In this document: piece after piece, positions 55,684 to 64,000 of the stretch
How positions within the stretch are numbered: the stretch's first letter is position 1
How the letters are laid out: each line of letters starts with the position of its first letter
Source of the DNA: Selaginella moellendorffii
Lineage: Eukaryota > Streptophyta > Lycopodiopsida > Selaginellales > Selaginellaceae
NCBI RefSeq assembly: GCF_000143415.4
Contig: NW_003314431.1
Span: forward strand, 108,753-172,752
DNA length: 64,000 nt
Direction of reading: 5' to 3'
The notes under the pieces: generated by a model
What the model saw: only the letters and a program-made list of their open reading frames with translations
Databases searched by the model: none
Told to the model about the DNA's origin: nothing
Program-made: the position numbers and the translations under genes

Positions 55684-56692
55684 TGGTATCGGAGCAAATG
55701 GCATGGGTTTGATTCCCATTAATTAGTGGCTACTTAAAAAAGTATAATATACCCTTGAGCAAAGTATATTCCTACCCCTAAAATTTGAAATCGTACGTAT
55801 TGGGCATCCATGCGTACGTCCTTCCTCTTGTGTGGAGTATCCATAGATGAAGGTATCCACCGTGGGACTATGGTACAGGTGGCACTGCAGGGGGTTCCAA
55901 AAGTATATGAGGTATAGTGAGGTCTAGGAAACAGTCTTGAAGGAACTCTCTAGTGGTGCTTCCAAACTGACTTAAAGTTGAGATTGGGGCCAAGGGGCCT
56001 TGGGTGGGAGTGAGCATGAACTCAGGTGGTGCAGAAGGGACCACCCAAGGAAGTGCTCAAAAGTAGTTTCCACTCCTAGAAAGGAAACCGACTGCAATGC
56101 TCCTGACTCATGTGGAGTGGTGTCCCACTTGAGTACCTTGTGGCTCATTAGTCCTCGCCCTTCCTAGGGGCTTGGGCCTTCCCTTTAGGATGAAAGTGGG
56201 GGAGTAGGGGTACCCATACCGGGCCGTTAGGCCGCAGTGTTTCCCCCAGCATCCCGAAGCAAGTGTTGCACCCAAGGCTGGGGATTTAGAGGGTCCCATG
56301 ATCAAGTCTTGTTGTATTAAGGGATGTTAGAAACCTAAAGGCTTGGGGTGCTTAGTTGCTTATGCTTGCCGGGAGTGTAGCCGAACCTTAAGTCTAGTCT
56401 AACCTGGGGAGGGGGATTTGGAGAGATTGGGAATTCGTGGATGGATGGCTAACACTCCGTTACTCATACAGTGAGTAAATGAAACCAAGTAAAACCAAGT
56501 AGGAGCTAGTACAATAGGTGGAAACCTTGACGAGGAAATTTAGCTAAGGCCAAGTCAGTGTTGGTTGGATAAATGGGGTAAGCTGGCAAATTGGAAAGAA
56601 AAAATTTATGGCTTACACATGAGTTGAGATTAAAAGTGAGAGAGTGAGAGAGTGCAAGAAATCAAACACAATCAAGAGACCGGGAAAGAAAG
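55684..56692. other. Repeat DNA after the right LTR
   Basis: It begins with a primer binding site and looks like the leader of a second LTR element, with no coding part. Bases 56545-56618 match 47500-47573. No gene was found. Confidence 0.4.
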
Positions 56693-56785
56693 ATGCCACC
56701 AAGGGTGAGTTTCAATTTGATTCCTTTCACTTCCATGTTTTTTCTTCTTGCTTCTGTCACTTTTTGTTGTCGGCCCAAGCTCGAT

Positions 56786-56861
56786 CTTGGGCAATTTGGC
56801 TGCCCGAGGGGCTGATGTTATTTGAATAACCTCAGCCCCTCGGGCGGCCAAAGTGCCTGAG
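56786..56861. repeat. Long hairpin 1 (37-bp arms)
   Basis: Arms 56786-56822 and 56825-56861 are reverse complements at 32 of 37 positions around a two-base centre (TG). It lies in the putative first intron of the methyltransferase-like gene. Confidence 0.9.
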
Positions 56862-56881
56862 GTGGCCCACTTGAATTCGAT

Positions 56882-56957
56882 CTTAGGCACTTTGGCTACT
56901 AAGGGGGTTGAGGTTATTTGAATAACCTCGGCCCCCTTGGTAGCCAAAGTGCCCAAG
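56882..56957. repeat. Long hairpin 2 (37-bp arms), tandem to hairpin 1
   Basis: Arms 56882-56918 and 56921-56957 match at 33 of 37 positions (mismatches are G-T compatible) around the centre TG. It starts exactly 96 bases after hairpin 1 and is similar to it in sequence. Confidence 0.9.
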
Positions 56958-57141
56958 GTGGAGTTTAGGCCCATTTAATTTTTTTTTTCTTTCTTTGACA
57001 ATTTAAATTTCTTATTATCTTTATTTAGTTTGGCTAACAAATTTTTTTCTCTTATAGAGAAAAAAAATTGTACCACATAAAAAAGTTGGAGCTAAGAAGA
57101 CACGAGAAGTTCAATTTAACACTGACAACGACGACGATGAC

Positions 57142-57160
57142 CACCACCACCACCACCACT
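57142..57160 (+). repeat. (CCA)n microsatellite
   Basis: About six CAC/ACC units coding a His run after an Asp run in exon 2 of the methyltransferase-like gene, copy A. Confidence 0.7.
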
Positions 57161-58164
57161 TCTTTAACTTGTTTTGTCGTGTTTAAATGCAGGCTTGGGT
57201 AGTTTGCTATTCAAAAACAAAACCTTGTCCATAATATCGAGCAACTTTGATTTTTGGCAGACTTGAATGAGGATGACATTCGTCAACATTATGGTGATGA
57301 TCTCGCAACACTTATTTGGCATTCACGTACTCAAAATGACGGTATAACTTTGTTCAACAATTAGTTTTATGCTCACTATGTGATGCAAGATATGTCTTTC
57401 CCTTTCATTTTATAAGGGCCTCTTTTTATTGTTTTGGTTTTTAGCCTTTGGTGAAGGTCAAGCAAGATGATTACGAACTTGCATATTTGGAAAAGAGTTA
57501 GGAAGAGCTCTCGGCTGAATTCATACAAATTGAGCACAAAATTTAGCATGCAAAGTTTTCAAAGTTGAAAAGACTAGTATACATTGTAGACAATTGTAAA
57601 TTGAAGGAGTGGCTAGAGACTATAACCGAAATTTCTTCTCATGAATGTAAGTTTCTTATCACACTTCATTTTTCTCAATTATGCATATATTACTTTTGCA
57701 GTGAAAAAAACTCCAAATGACTTGATTTACAATATCGCAAAATCAAAGTTTCCATATAAGCAATAGATAGAGATTTTAGAGTTTCTCAATGTCTGCTTGA
57801 TGAACAAAGAGAAAGGATTACTAAAACTATTTGAGAACATGATAAGGACTATCTACATCATGCAAACTATAAGTGAAGTTGAGAAGTTTTTGGCACCGCA
57901 CATTGGTGATGATCCAAATGGCACATTCATGTCTTTTGACACTTACATTAACACATCATTAGAAGGGATTAAAGAGGGGTGGCTGCTAGAGAAGTTTACA
58001 ATTATAACAACTTATGATTGCTAACATGGTTAGCTTTATTTCATGTAATATATGGGTTATAGATATAAGACATTTTTTAAATATATATTGTTTACAGGTA
58101 TCTTCAATATAGAGGCATGCCATTTGAGGCACTAGCTTGCATTCGACTTGTTGCAAAGGGTGTA

Positions 58165-60295
58165 AGGGATGGAGGAATGTACCCATCAATATTTGTAAGA
58201 GTTCCAAAGGCATAGAAAATAAAATGCCCTTGGGAGTTGGAGCTCTTAGGGAAGGAGACCTCTACACTAGACCACAAGAAAGTTGTTAATGCTAACAACG
58301 ATGGCAATGCAAGTGACGATGGAGACAAAGATAAGCTCCAAATCAAGTTCGCATTCCACTACCAGACAACTAGGATCAAGCTTCAGTTCAACCATCAAAC
58401 AACTAAGATCCAGATCACGTTCCACCAATAAATAATGATGATTGAGTTGTTCACAGAATATCATATCAACCTAGAGGTAAGCAAAAATGAATTTTACAAA
58501 CTAAAGGTGGTAATACATGTTTTTTGTAGCAATGACTATTGATAGTAATTTCATTCTAGCTCGACGAGATGCTCATGACGAAGAGTTGGAGGAACTCTCA
58601 TCAACAATATGTCATATGACGGTAAATATTATTCATTATTTTTTTCATTCACTTAGCTCTTCTATAGGTTTGTCCTATTTCCCTAATAACACAACAAGGT
58701 ATTGTGGGTGTTTCCATTAGCTCCTACAATAGATTGTTGACATCTTTCACAAAAGACAACATCAACATGGATATATAGTGCTAGTTCAACTATTGGTGTT
58801 GAAAGATACAAAGGCTCTTGCTCCCAGTTGCAGACTTCATTCTCTTCGACTTTCCAGATGGTCTTTTAAATATTGATGGGAAAGTTGAGGATTGGAACTT
58901 TCTCATATTTGACCACATACACAATGCATTCCTCTTGTCCGAAGCACTTATGCTTGAAGTTGGCCATGTCATCTTCATCCTACTGAATGACCCCAACTGA
59001 ATGTATGAACTTATGATATGTGTAGTAGAAGTCATTTCAAGTCATTCTCTTCTGAGTGTATCATGGATCTTATTGACGTCAATATGAAGGGCATCCAAGG
59101 GAAGCCTAAAAAGGTGAGTATGTATTTTATATTTTTATCTAATTTCTAAACTTTTTTATTTTCCAAGTTATAATGAGGACCTATCATGCCTTCTGCAGAA
59201 ACACACATGATGGGTTTTGTGATAGTAAAATGCAGCACGTGTTTTGCCTAGGTATGATAGTTCCACTAACATCATACCCAACCTTGTGAATGAGTAGATC
59301 CGCAACACATTTCCAAGGTATCAATTTCAAACTTCATCAGCGATACAAGTCTTATTTGAGCTTTATTGCCCACTAGATGGTGTTGTGATTGATTACACAG
59401 CTAGTGATTCTATGGTGGAGGTAGCATGTGACTCTGGTAGGTTGGTGTTTGCTATTGAAGAACATCATTTCTTCAAACGCCGGCTCAGAGGATTTCATGA
59501 GTTACCTCTAACCTCAAGGAGATAAATTATATTTATTAATATTTCAAGATATGTTTAATTCCATTTTATAGATCACAATCACCTAGAGTTTCTAGAATTG
59601 GAGGCTTTGGAAGTCTCCCCAGCTATAAAGAAGCCATGGCTCAACATATTGAAGGTGAATCTTCCCCATAATACTAATATAGGAGGAAACATAAAAGAAA
59701 TCAATATGTTGATGATGAGGCAGAAGAAAGTTAATTGCATCCTTACATAAAATGAAAAGCTTATTATATGTCAGATATCAGTGAAAGTGTCAAATGTCAG
59801 TGTCATTGTCAGATATCATAATTGTAAATCATCATTCTCACCTATCACCATCACTTTGTAGCACTTGTGTGTTGCCATCTCCTCCTTCAACATCTTGTAA
59901 ACAATTTTATGTGATATAATAGCACCTTCGAGAATAAAGTATATTACCTACAACTAATATCATTTTATTATATTTTTTCTTTTAAAAGTGACAACACTAT
60001 AGTATAGTAAAGTAATTCTATATCTTACATTCCATTGTAGAATGGCCTAAAAACCCCATATTTTACTCTAGCCAATGCAGTGTTTTCTAAGGGGATGTTA
60101 TTCCTCACTATGAAGTGATAGTGGGTATATGTCTATAACTCGTTCTTGAATCTATTGTACATCCACACATGCATATTTTCTAGACCCACTGTTGGGCAAT
60201 TGCTATAGTGCTCAAGAAAAGTTTGTGAACCCATAGATCTATTCATCTTGTCCAAGAAAAAGTAGCATATTAGACACTGAATGTAATAGCATTTT
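58165..60295 (+). repeat. Left arm of a giant palindrome
   Basis: The sequence is the diverged reverse complement of about 61828-63990. Matching points have a nearly constant coordinate sum of about 122,140-122,170, which puts the centre near 61,075. It includes the 3' part of the methyltransferase-like gene copy A and a relic of its convergent neighbour. Confidence 0.8.
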
Positions 60296-60330
60296 GTCCT
60301 TTCGGGGATGGTCCAAAGTTGAGTTGAGCT
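60020..60330 (-). pseudogene. Relic of the convergent unknown gene (copy A)
   Basis: The minus strand reads YIQCLICYFFLDKMNRSMGS, TFLEHYSNCPTVGLENMHVW and MYNRFKNEL, then a stop, where copy B continues with QTHTHYRF. It is a C-to-T truncated duplicate of 61567-62109. No known family. Confidence 0.6.
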
Positions 60331-60658
60331 CATGAGTTGAGCTCAATTCAACACAAGTCAACTCAAGTCAACATAGTCAATAAGAAATATTACAAAGGAG
60401 ATCTAAATTGAACAAATGAAGGTTCTAGCAAACTTTAAAATATTAAAATATGTAAATATCTAAGTTAAAAGTTTCTATAAGATTGAATTGTTTAAAAAAG
60501 ACAAAGTTCATGAGAACCTATCTTTTATAAAACTATATTATTTTATTATGACAACTGTTACAGCTGTTATATTTGATTTGACTACTTAATATTTTGAATA
60601 CTTTACAGCTATAGATACTATTCCTTCATTCAAAAGATTTTTTAGGGTTCTTGAGAAG

Positions 60659-60907
60659 ATGGGAAGCAAAGAAAATACAAGATCTGTGAGTAAGAGTTGT
60701 AGTGCAAAGGAATGTGAGAATGTTAATTTTGTTTCACTACCACAATCTCCATATTACACTCCTGGTCCTTATTACCCATCTGGGAATGTGGAGACCGCTA
60801 TCACGATTGATAAAAATGCTATTGTTACTTCTGAAACAACAGTCCAGAGCAAGAGAAATGAAGAAATGAACAGCACAGCGGAAAGCACCAAGAAATCTAC
60901 TCCATAA
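60659..60907 (+). CDS. Small hypothetical protein in the palindrome loop
   Basis: An 82-residue frame starting MGSKENTRSVSKSCSAKECE, polar and Ser/Thr/Glu-rich, with one Tyr/Pro-rich patch (LPQSPYYTPGPYYP). A TTTAGGGTTC motif lies just upstream (60643-60652), as before several genes in the window. There is no family match and it may be an exon of something larger. Confidence 0.3.
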   Translation: MGSKENTRSVSKSCSAKECENVNFVSLPQSPYYTPGPYYPSGNVETAITIDKNAIVTSETTVQSKRNEEMNSTAESTKKSTP

Positions 60908-61384
60908 AACTTTCTATGACATTTGTAATTTACATATTAATTCATATTAAAAACTCTATTGCTTGCCTATATCGCAATCCTCTCATATAATAAGACCAAG
61001 GTATATTTTGCAGTGAATCCTCATTAAAAGTTTTTGGGAATTGTTTGTAAATAATGATAAAAGAAATCAAAATCTTTCGAAAGACTCAAAAGTAATATCA
61101 CATCAAAGAATCAACTTTATCTACATTTCCAAGACTAAAAGGCAATCTCACATGAGAGAATAGTAGCGTGCCAATGTGCTCTACCACTATAATGTGGTCT
61201 ATATTTCCTTGCAATTTATTTCCCTAGACATTTGGCATGTGTAGAAAAGAATATATGTGTAGCAAAGTAGGATTCATCATAATGATAGAGCATGTGTATA
61301 CACGATAATCTAAAATTCTAGAAGCTCTTATGTTTACAAGAAAGCTATGATTATGAAGCCCCATTTCCAAGACTGACATTTAAA

Positions 61385-61476
61385 GAATCTAAGTATTGTC
61401 AGTGTCATAATAAATAAACTTCATTCCCAAGAATCTGAGTATTGTCAGTGTCATAATAAATAAACCTCATTCCCAA
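61385..61476 (+). repeat. Tandem duplication, 46-bp unit, two copies
   Basis: gaatct(a/g)agtattgtcagtg ... cattcccaa occurs at 61385 and again at 61431 with two differences. It lies just upstream of the next gene. Confidence 0.85.
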
Positions 61477-61566
61477 GACTAAAACTTAGTATATAAACTA
61501 TCTAGAAAAGTTATAGTCATTGTAGGTTTTTTGTTCTCCTTGAGCTCCTTAGAAGTTTATATTGAA

Positions 61567-62109
61567 ATGGCTCAAAGGAGACCCATTGCTAATCGTACTT
61601 GGCCCCCCAGCATTTCATATCAATCTCCACCTCCATCCCCAAGTTCTACCAACATTCCACCTTCACCTCTACATAACAATCCTTTTTCTGCTGAGGGCTC
61701 TAGTGAAGCTGAATTAGAGCTCTCTATATGTGAAATTCCGGATCTTGCTACTAGAGAGGGATTGCCTTTAGTGCTTCAAGAGCAATGCCACATGTTTTTG
61801 CAAGATCTTGCTCTTGACATGGTAGAACTACTGAAAGCACAAAACGCTATACATTCAGTGTCCAATATACTACTTTTTCTTGGTGAAGACAAATGGCTCT
61901 ATGGGTTTACAAACTTTTCTTGAGCACTGTAAGAATTGCCCAACGGCAGGTCTGGAAAATGTGCACGTGTGGATGTACAATAGATTCAAGAATGAGTTAC
62001 AGACACATACCCACTATCGCTTCATGGTGAGGAACAACATCCCCTTGGGAAACACTGCATTGGCTAGTGCAAAATATGGGGTTTTTAGGCCACCCTATAG
62101 TGGAATGTA
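61567..62109 (+). CDS. Unknown protein, convergent partner of the methyltransferase-like gene (copy B)
   Basis: A TATATAAA box at 61491-61496 precedes the frame MAQRRPIANRTWPPSISYQS, which is Pro/Ser-rich, then acidic with LATREGLPLVLQEQCHMFLQ. From about 61,840 the coding signal shifts frame and reads YIQCPIYYFFLVKTNGSMGL, TFLEHCKNCPTAGLENVHVW, MYNRFKNELQTHTHYRFMVR and NNIPLGNTALASAKYGVF with a stop at 62107-62109. Either a frameshift or an unseen splice joins the parts. No family was recognised. It converges on the methyltransferase-like gene with a 310-base gap. Confidence 0.4.
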
Positions 62110-64000
62110 AAATCTAGAATTACTTTACTATACTATAGTATTGTCACTATTAAAAGAAAAAATATAATAAAATGATATTAGTTGTAGGTAACATACCTTG
62201 TTCTAGAAGGTGCTATCATATCACATACAATTGTTTACAAAATGTTGAAGGAGGAGATGGCAACACACAAATGCTACAAAGTGATGGTGACAGGTGAGAA
62301 TGATAATCTATAATTATGGTATCTGACACTGACACTGACATCTGACAATTTTACTAACATCTAACACTTTCACTGACATCTAACATATAACAAACTTTCC
62401 ATTTTATGTAAGGATGCAATTAACTTTCTTCTGCCTCATCATCAACATAATGATTTCTTTTATACTTCCTCCTATATTGGTATTGTGGGGAAGATTCACC
62501 TTGCATATGTTGGCAAGCCATGGCTTCTGCATAGTCAGGGAGACTTCCAAAGCCTCCAATTCTAGAAACTCTAGGTGACTATGATCTATAAAATAGAATG
62601 AAATATATATTGAAATTTTAATAAACATAATTTACCTCCTTGAGGTTGAAGGCAACTCACGAAATCCTCTGAGCCGGCGTTTGAAGAAATGATGTTCTTC
62701 AATAGCAAACACCAACTTACCAGAGTCACGTGCTGCCTCCACCATAGAACCGCTACCTACTGTGCAATCAATCACAATACCATCTGGTGGGCAATAGAGC
62801 TCAAGCAAGACTTGCATTGCTGATGGAGTTCGGAATCGGTACCCTAGAAACGTGTTGCGGATCTGCTCATCCACAAGGTTGGGTATGATGTTAGTGGAAC
62901 TGTCGTACCCAGGCAAAACACGTGCTGCACGTTCGCTATCACGAAACCCATTATGTGTGTTTCTGCAGAAGGCATGATAGGTCCACATCATAACCTAGAA
63001 AATAAAAATGTTTAGAAATTAGATAAAAATATAAAATACATACTCACCTTTTCAGGCTTCCCTTGGACGCCCCTCGTATCAACGCCAATAGGATCCATAA
63101 TGCACCTGGAAGAGAATGACTTGAAATGAACTTTTGCTACGCACGTCATAAGCTCATACATCCAGTTGGGGTCGTTCGGTAGGATGAAGACGACATGGCC
63201 AGCTTCGAGCATAAGTACTTCGGACAATAGGAATGCATCGCGCAAGTGGTCAGGTGTGAGAAAGTTCCAATCCTTAACTTTCCCATCGATATCTGAAAGA
63301 CTATTTGGAAAGTCGAAGAGAATGAAGTCCGCAACTGGGAGCACGGGCCTTTGTATCTTTCGGCACCAATGGTTGAACTGGCAGCGTATATCCATGTTGA
63401 TGTCGTCTTCCGTGAAAGATGTCAATAATCTACTATAAGAGCCAATGAAGATACCCACAATGCCTCATTGTGTTATTGGGGACACAGGACGGACCTATAA
63501 AAGAGCTAAGTGAATGAAAAAAATAATAAATAGTATGATACCATCATATGGCATGTTGTCGATGAGAGTTCCTCCAACTCCTCTTCACGAGCATCTCGTA
63601 GAGCTGGAATGAAATTACTACCAATAGTCATTGCTGCAAAAAACATGTATTACCACCTTTAGTTTGTAAAATTCACTTTTACTTACCTCGAGGTCGACGT
63701 GATATTCTGTGAACCACTTGATCATCGTTATTTACTGGTAAAACTTGATCCGGATCTTGGTTGTTTGATGGTTGAATTGGAGCCTGTTCCTGACTGTCTG
63801 GTGGTGGAACACGAACTTGATCTGGAGCTTCCTCTTCTTCGTCTCCATCGTCACTTGCATTGCCATCGTTGCTAGCATTGATAATTTCCTCGCGATCTAG
63901 TGTAGAGGTCTCCTTCCTTAGGAGCTCCAACTCCCAAGGGCATTCTATCTTCTGTGCCTTCAGAACTCTCGCAAACATTGTTGGATACATTCCTCCATCT
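61828..64000 (-). repeat. Right arm of a giant palindrome (runs off the window)
   Basis: Reverse-complement partner of 58165-60295. It is better preserved at the codon level (several CAG and CGA codons kept where the left arm has TAG/TAA). The arm continues past 64000. Confidence 0.8.
62420..64000 (-). pseudogene. Beta-class N4/N6 methyltransferase-like gene, copy B (5' end outside window)
   Basis: Visible exons: 64000-63687, 63633-63542, 63494-63048, 62994-62636 and a last one from about 62583 to the stop at 62420-62422. The order is an acidic linker (NASNDGNASDDGDEEEE), then RPVLPVADFILFDFPNSLSD, where DFPN sits at the place of the DPPY catalytic motif, then LLSEVLMLEAGHVVFILPND, TPSAMQVLLELYCPPDGIV, DCTVGSGSMVEAARDSG (SAM-binding FxGxG-like motif) and LVFAIEEHHFF (acidic ribose contact), and a basic C-terminus (YQYRRKYKRNHYVDDEAEES). 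Catalytic motif before SAM motif is the permuted beta-class order of N4-cytosine/N6-adenine methyltransferases. TGA at 63465-63467 (ancestral CGA) and TAG at 62579-62581 interrupt this copy. Confidence 0.55.

Larger units (their letters stand above)
56693..59734 (+). pseudogene. Methyltransferase-like multi-exon gene, copy A (decayed)
   Basis: Putative exons start with MPPR (56693-56704) and, after a 353-base intron, RKKIVPHKKVGAKKTREVQF (from 57058). They continue through LNEDDIRQHYGDDLATLIWH (57,250), LKLFENMIRTIYIMQTISEV (57,830), YRGMPFEALACIRLVAKGVR (58,100), an acidic ASDDGDKD stretch, VADFILFDFPDGL (58,820-58,860), LLSEALMLEVGHVIFIL, VEVACDSGRLVFAIEEHHFF (59,420-59,470) and an Arg-rich end with VSRIGGFGSLPSYKEAMAQH. 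Stops such as TAG at 58213-58215, 58776-58778 and 58782-58784 correspond in several cases to CAG in copy B. Splice signals remain. It is the inverted duplicate of the gene at 62420-64000. Confidence 0.6.

Noticed and set aside
56672-56974. A 100-residue minus frame with a repeated GAEVIQITS(T/A)P unit
   Set aside because: It is the translation of the two tandem hairpins, not a gene.

Overview
The window is nuclear DNA of a vascular plant, most likely a lycophyte of the Selaginella type (inference). Introns are very short (mostly 50-100 bases), there are five PPR genes or relics in about 34 kb, a DYW-type PPR editing protein, a tRNA with internal Pol III boxes, plant-only genes (CRR7, LysM receptor kinase, TITAN-like) and chromovirus/TRIM retroelements.

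Bases 1-37,000 are gene-dense. In order: a decayed PPR gene (-), a heat-inducible class I small HSP (-) with a textbook heat-shock promoter, tRNA-Val(CAC) (-), a 14-exon E2F gene (-), a LysM receptor-like kinase (+), an intronless PPR gene (-), then 2.5 kb of AT-rich relic DNA holding decayed copies of the sHSP promoter, a TRIM element and the PPR 5' end. Next come an RsmB/NSUN-type m5C methyltransferase (+), a secreted TolB-like propeller protein (+), an APE1L-like AP endonuclease (+), a five-finger CCCH protein (-), a TITAN-like/CENATAC protein (-), three tandem PPR genes (+; the middle one with a complete DYW deaminase domain), CRR7 (+) and methionine sulfoxide reductase A (+). The PPR and DYW genes, CRR7 and the RsmB-like enzyme all point to organelle RNA handling; E2F, APE1L and TITAN-like are nuclear housekeeping functions.

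Bases 37,000-64,000 are repeat-rich. They hold a complete 593-bp TRIM retroelement with target-site duplication, a solo LTR of the same family, a rearranged and heavily decayed TRIM, an inverted pair of about 0.5-kb repeats 10 kb apart, an acetate kinase pseudogene with three frameshifts, and a decayed Ty3/gypsy chromovirus (50.1-55.7 kb) carrying a hexanucleotide repeat that is open in several frames. The last 7 kb contain two inverted copies of a multi-exon gene pair arranged as a giant palindrome centred near 61.07 kb. One partner encodes a protein that resembles a permuted (beta-class) N4/N6-type SAM methyltransferase with an altered catalytic motif (DFP instead of DPPY). I regard this as the most interesting object in the window.

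A theme of the right half and of 10.7-13.2 kb is decay by C-to-T and G-to-A change: CAG/CAA/CGA codons turned into stops and LTR copies differing mostly by transitions, as expected from long cytosine methylation.
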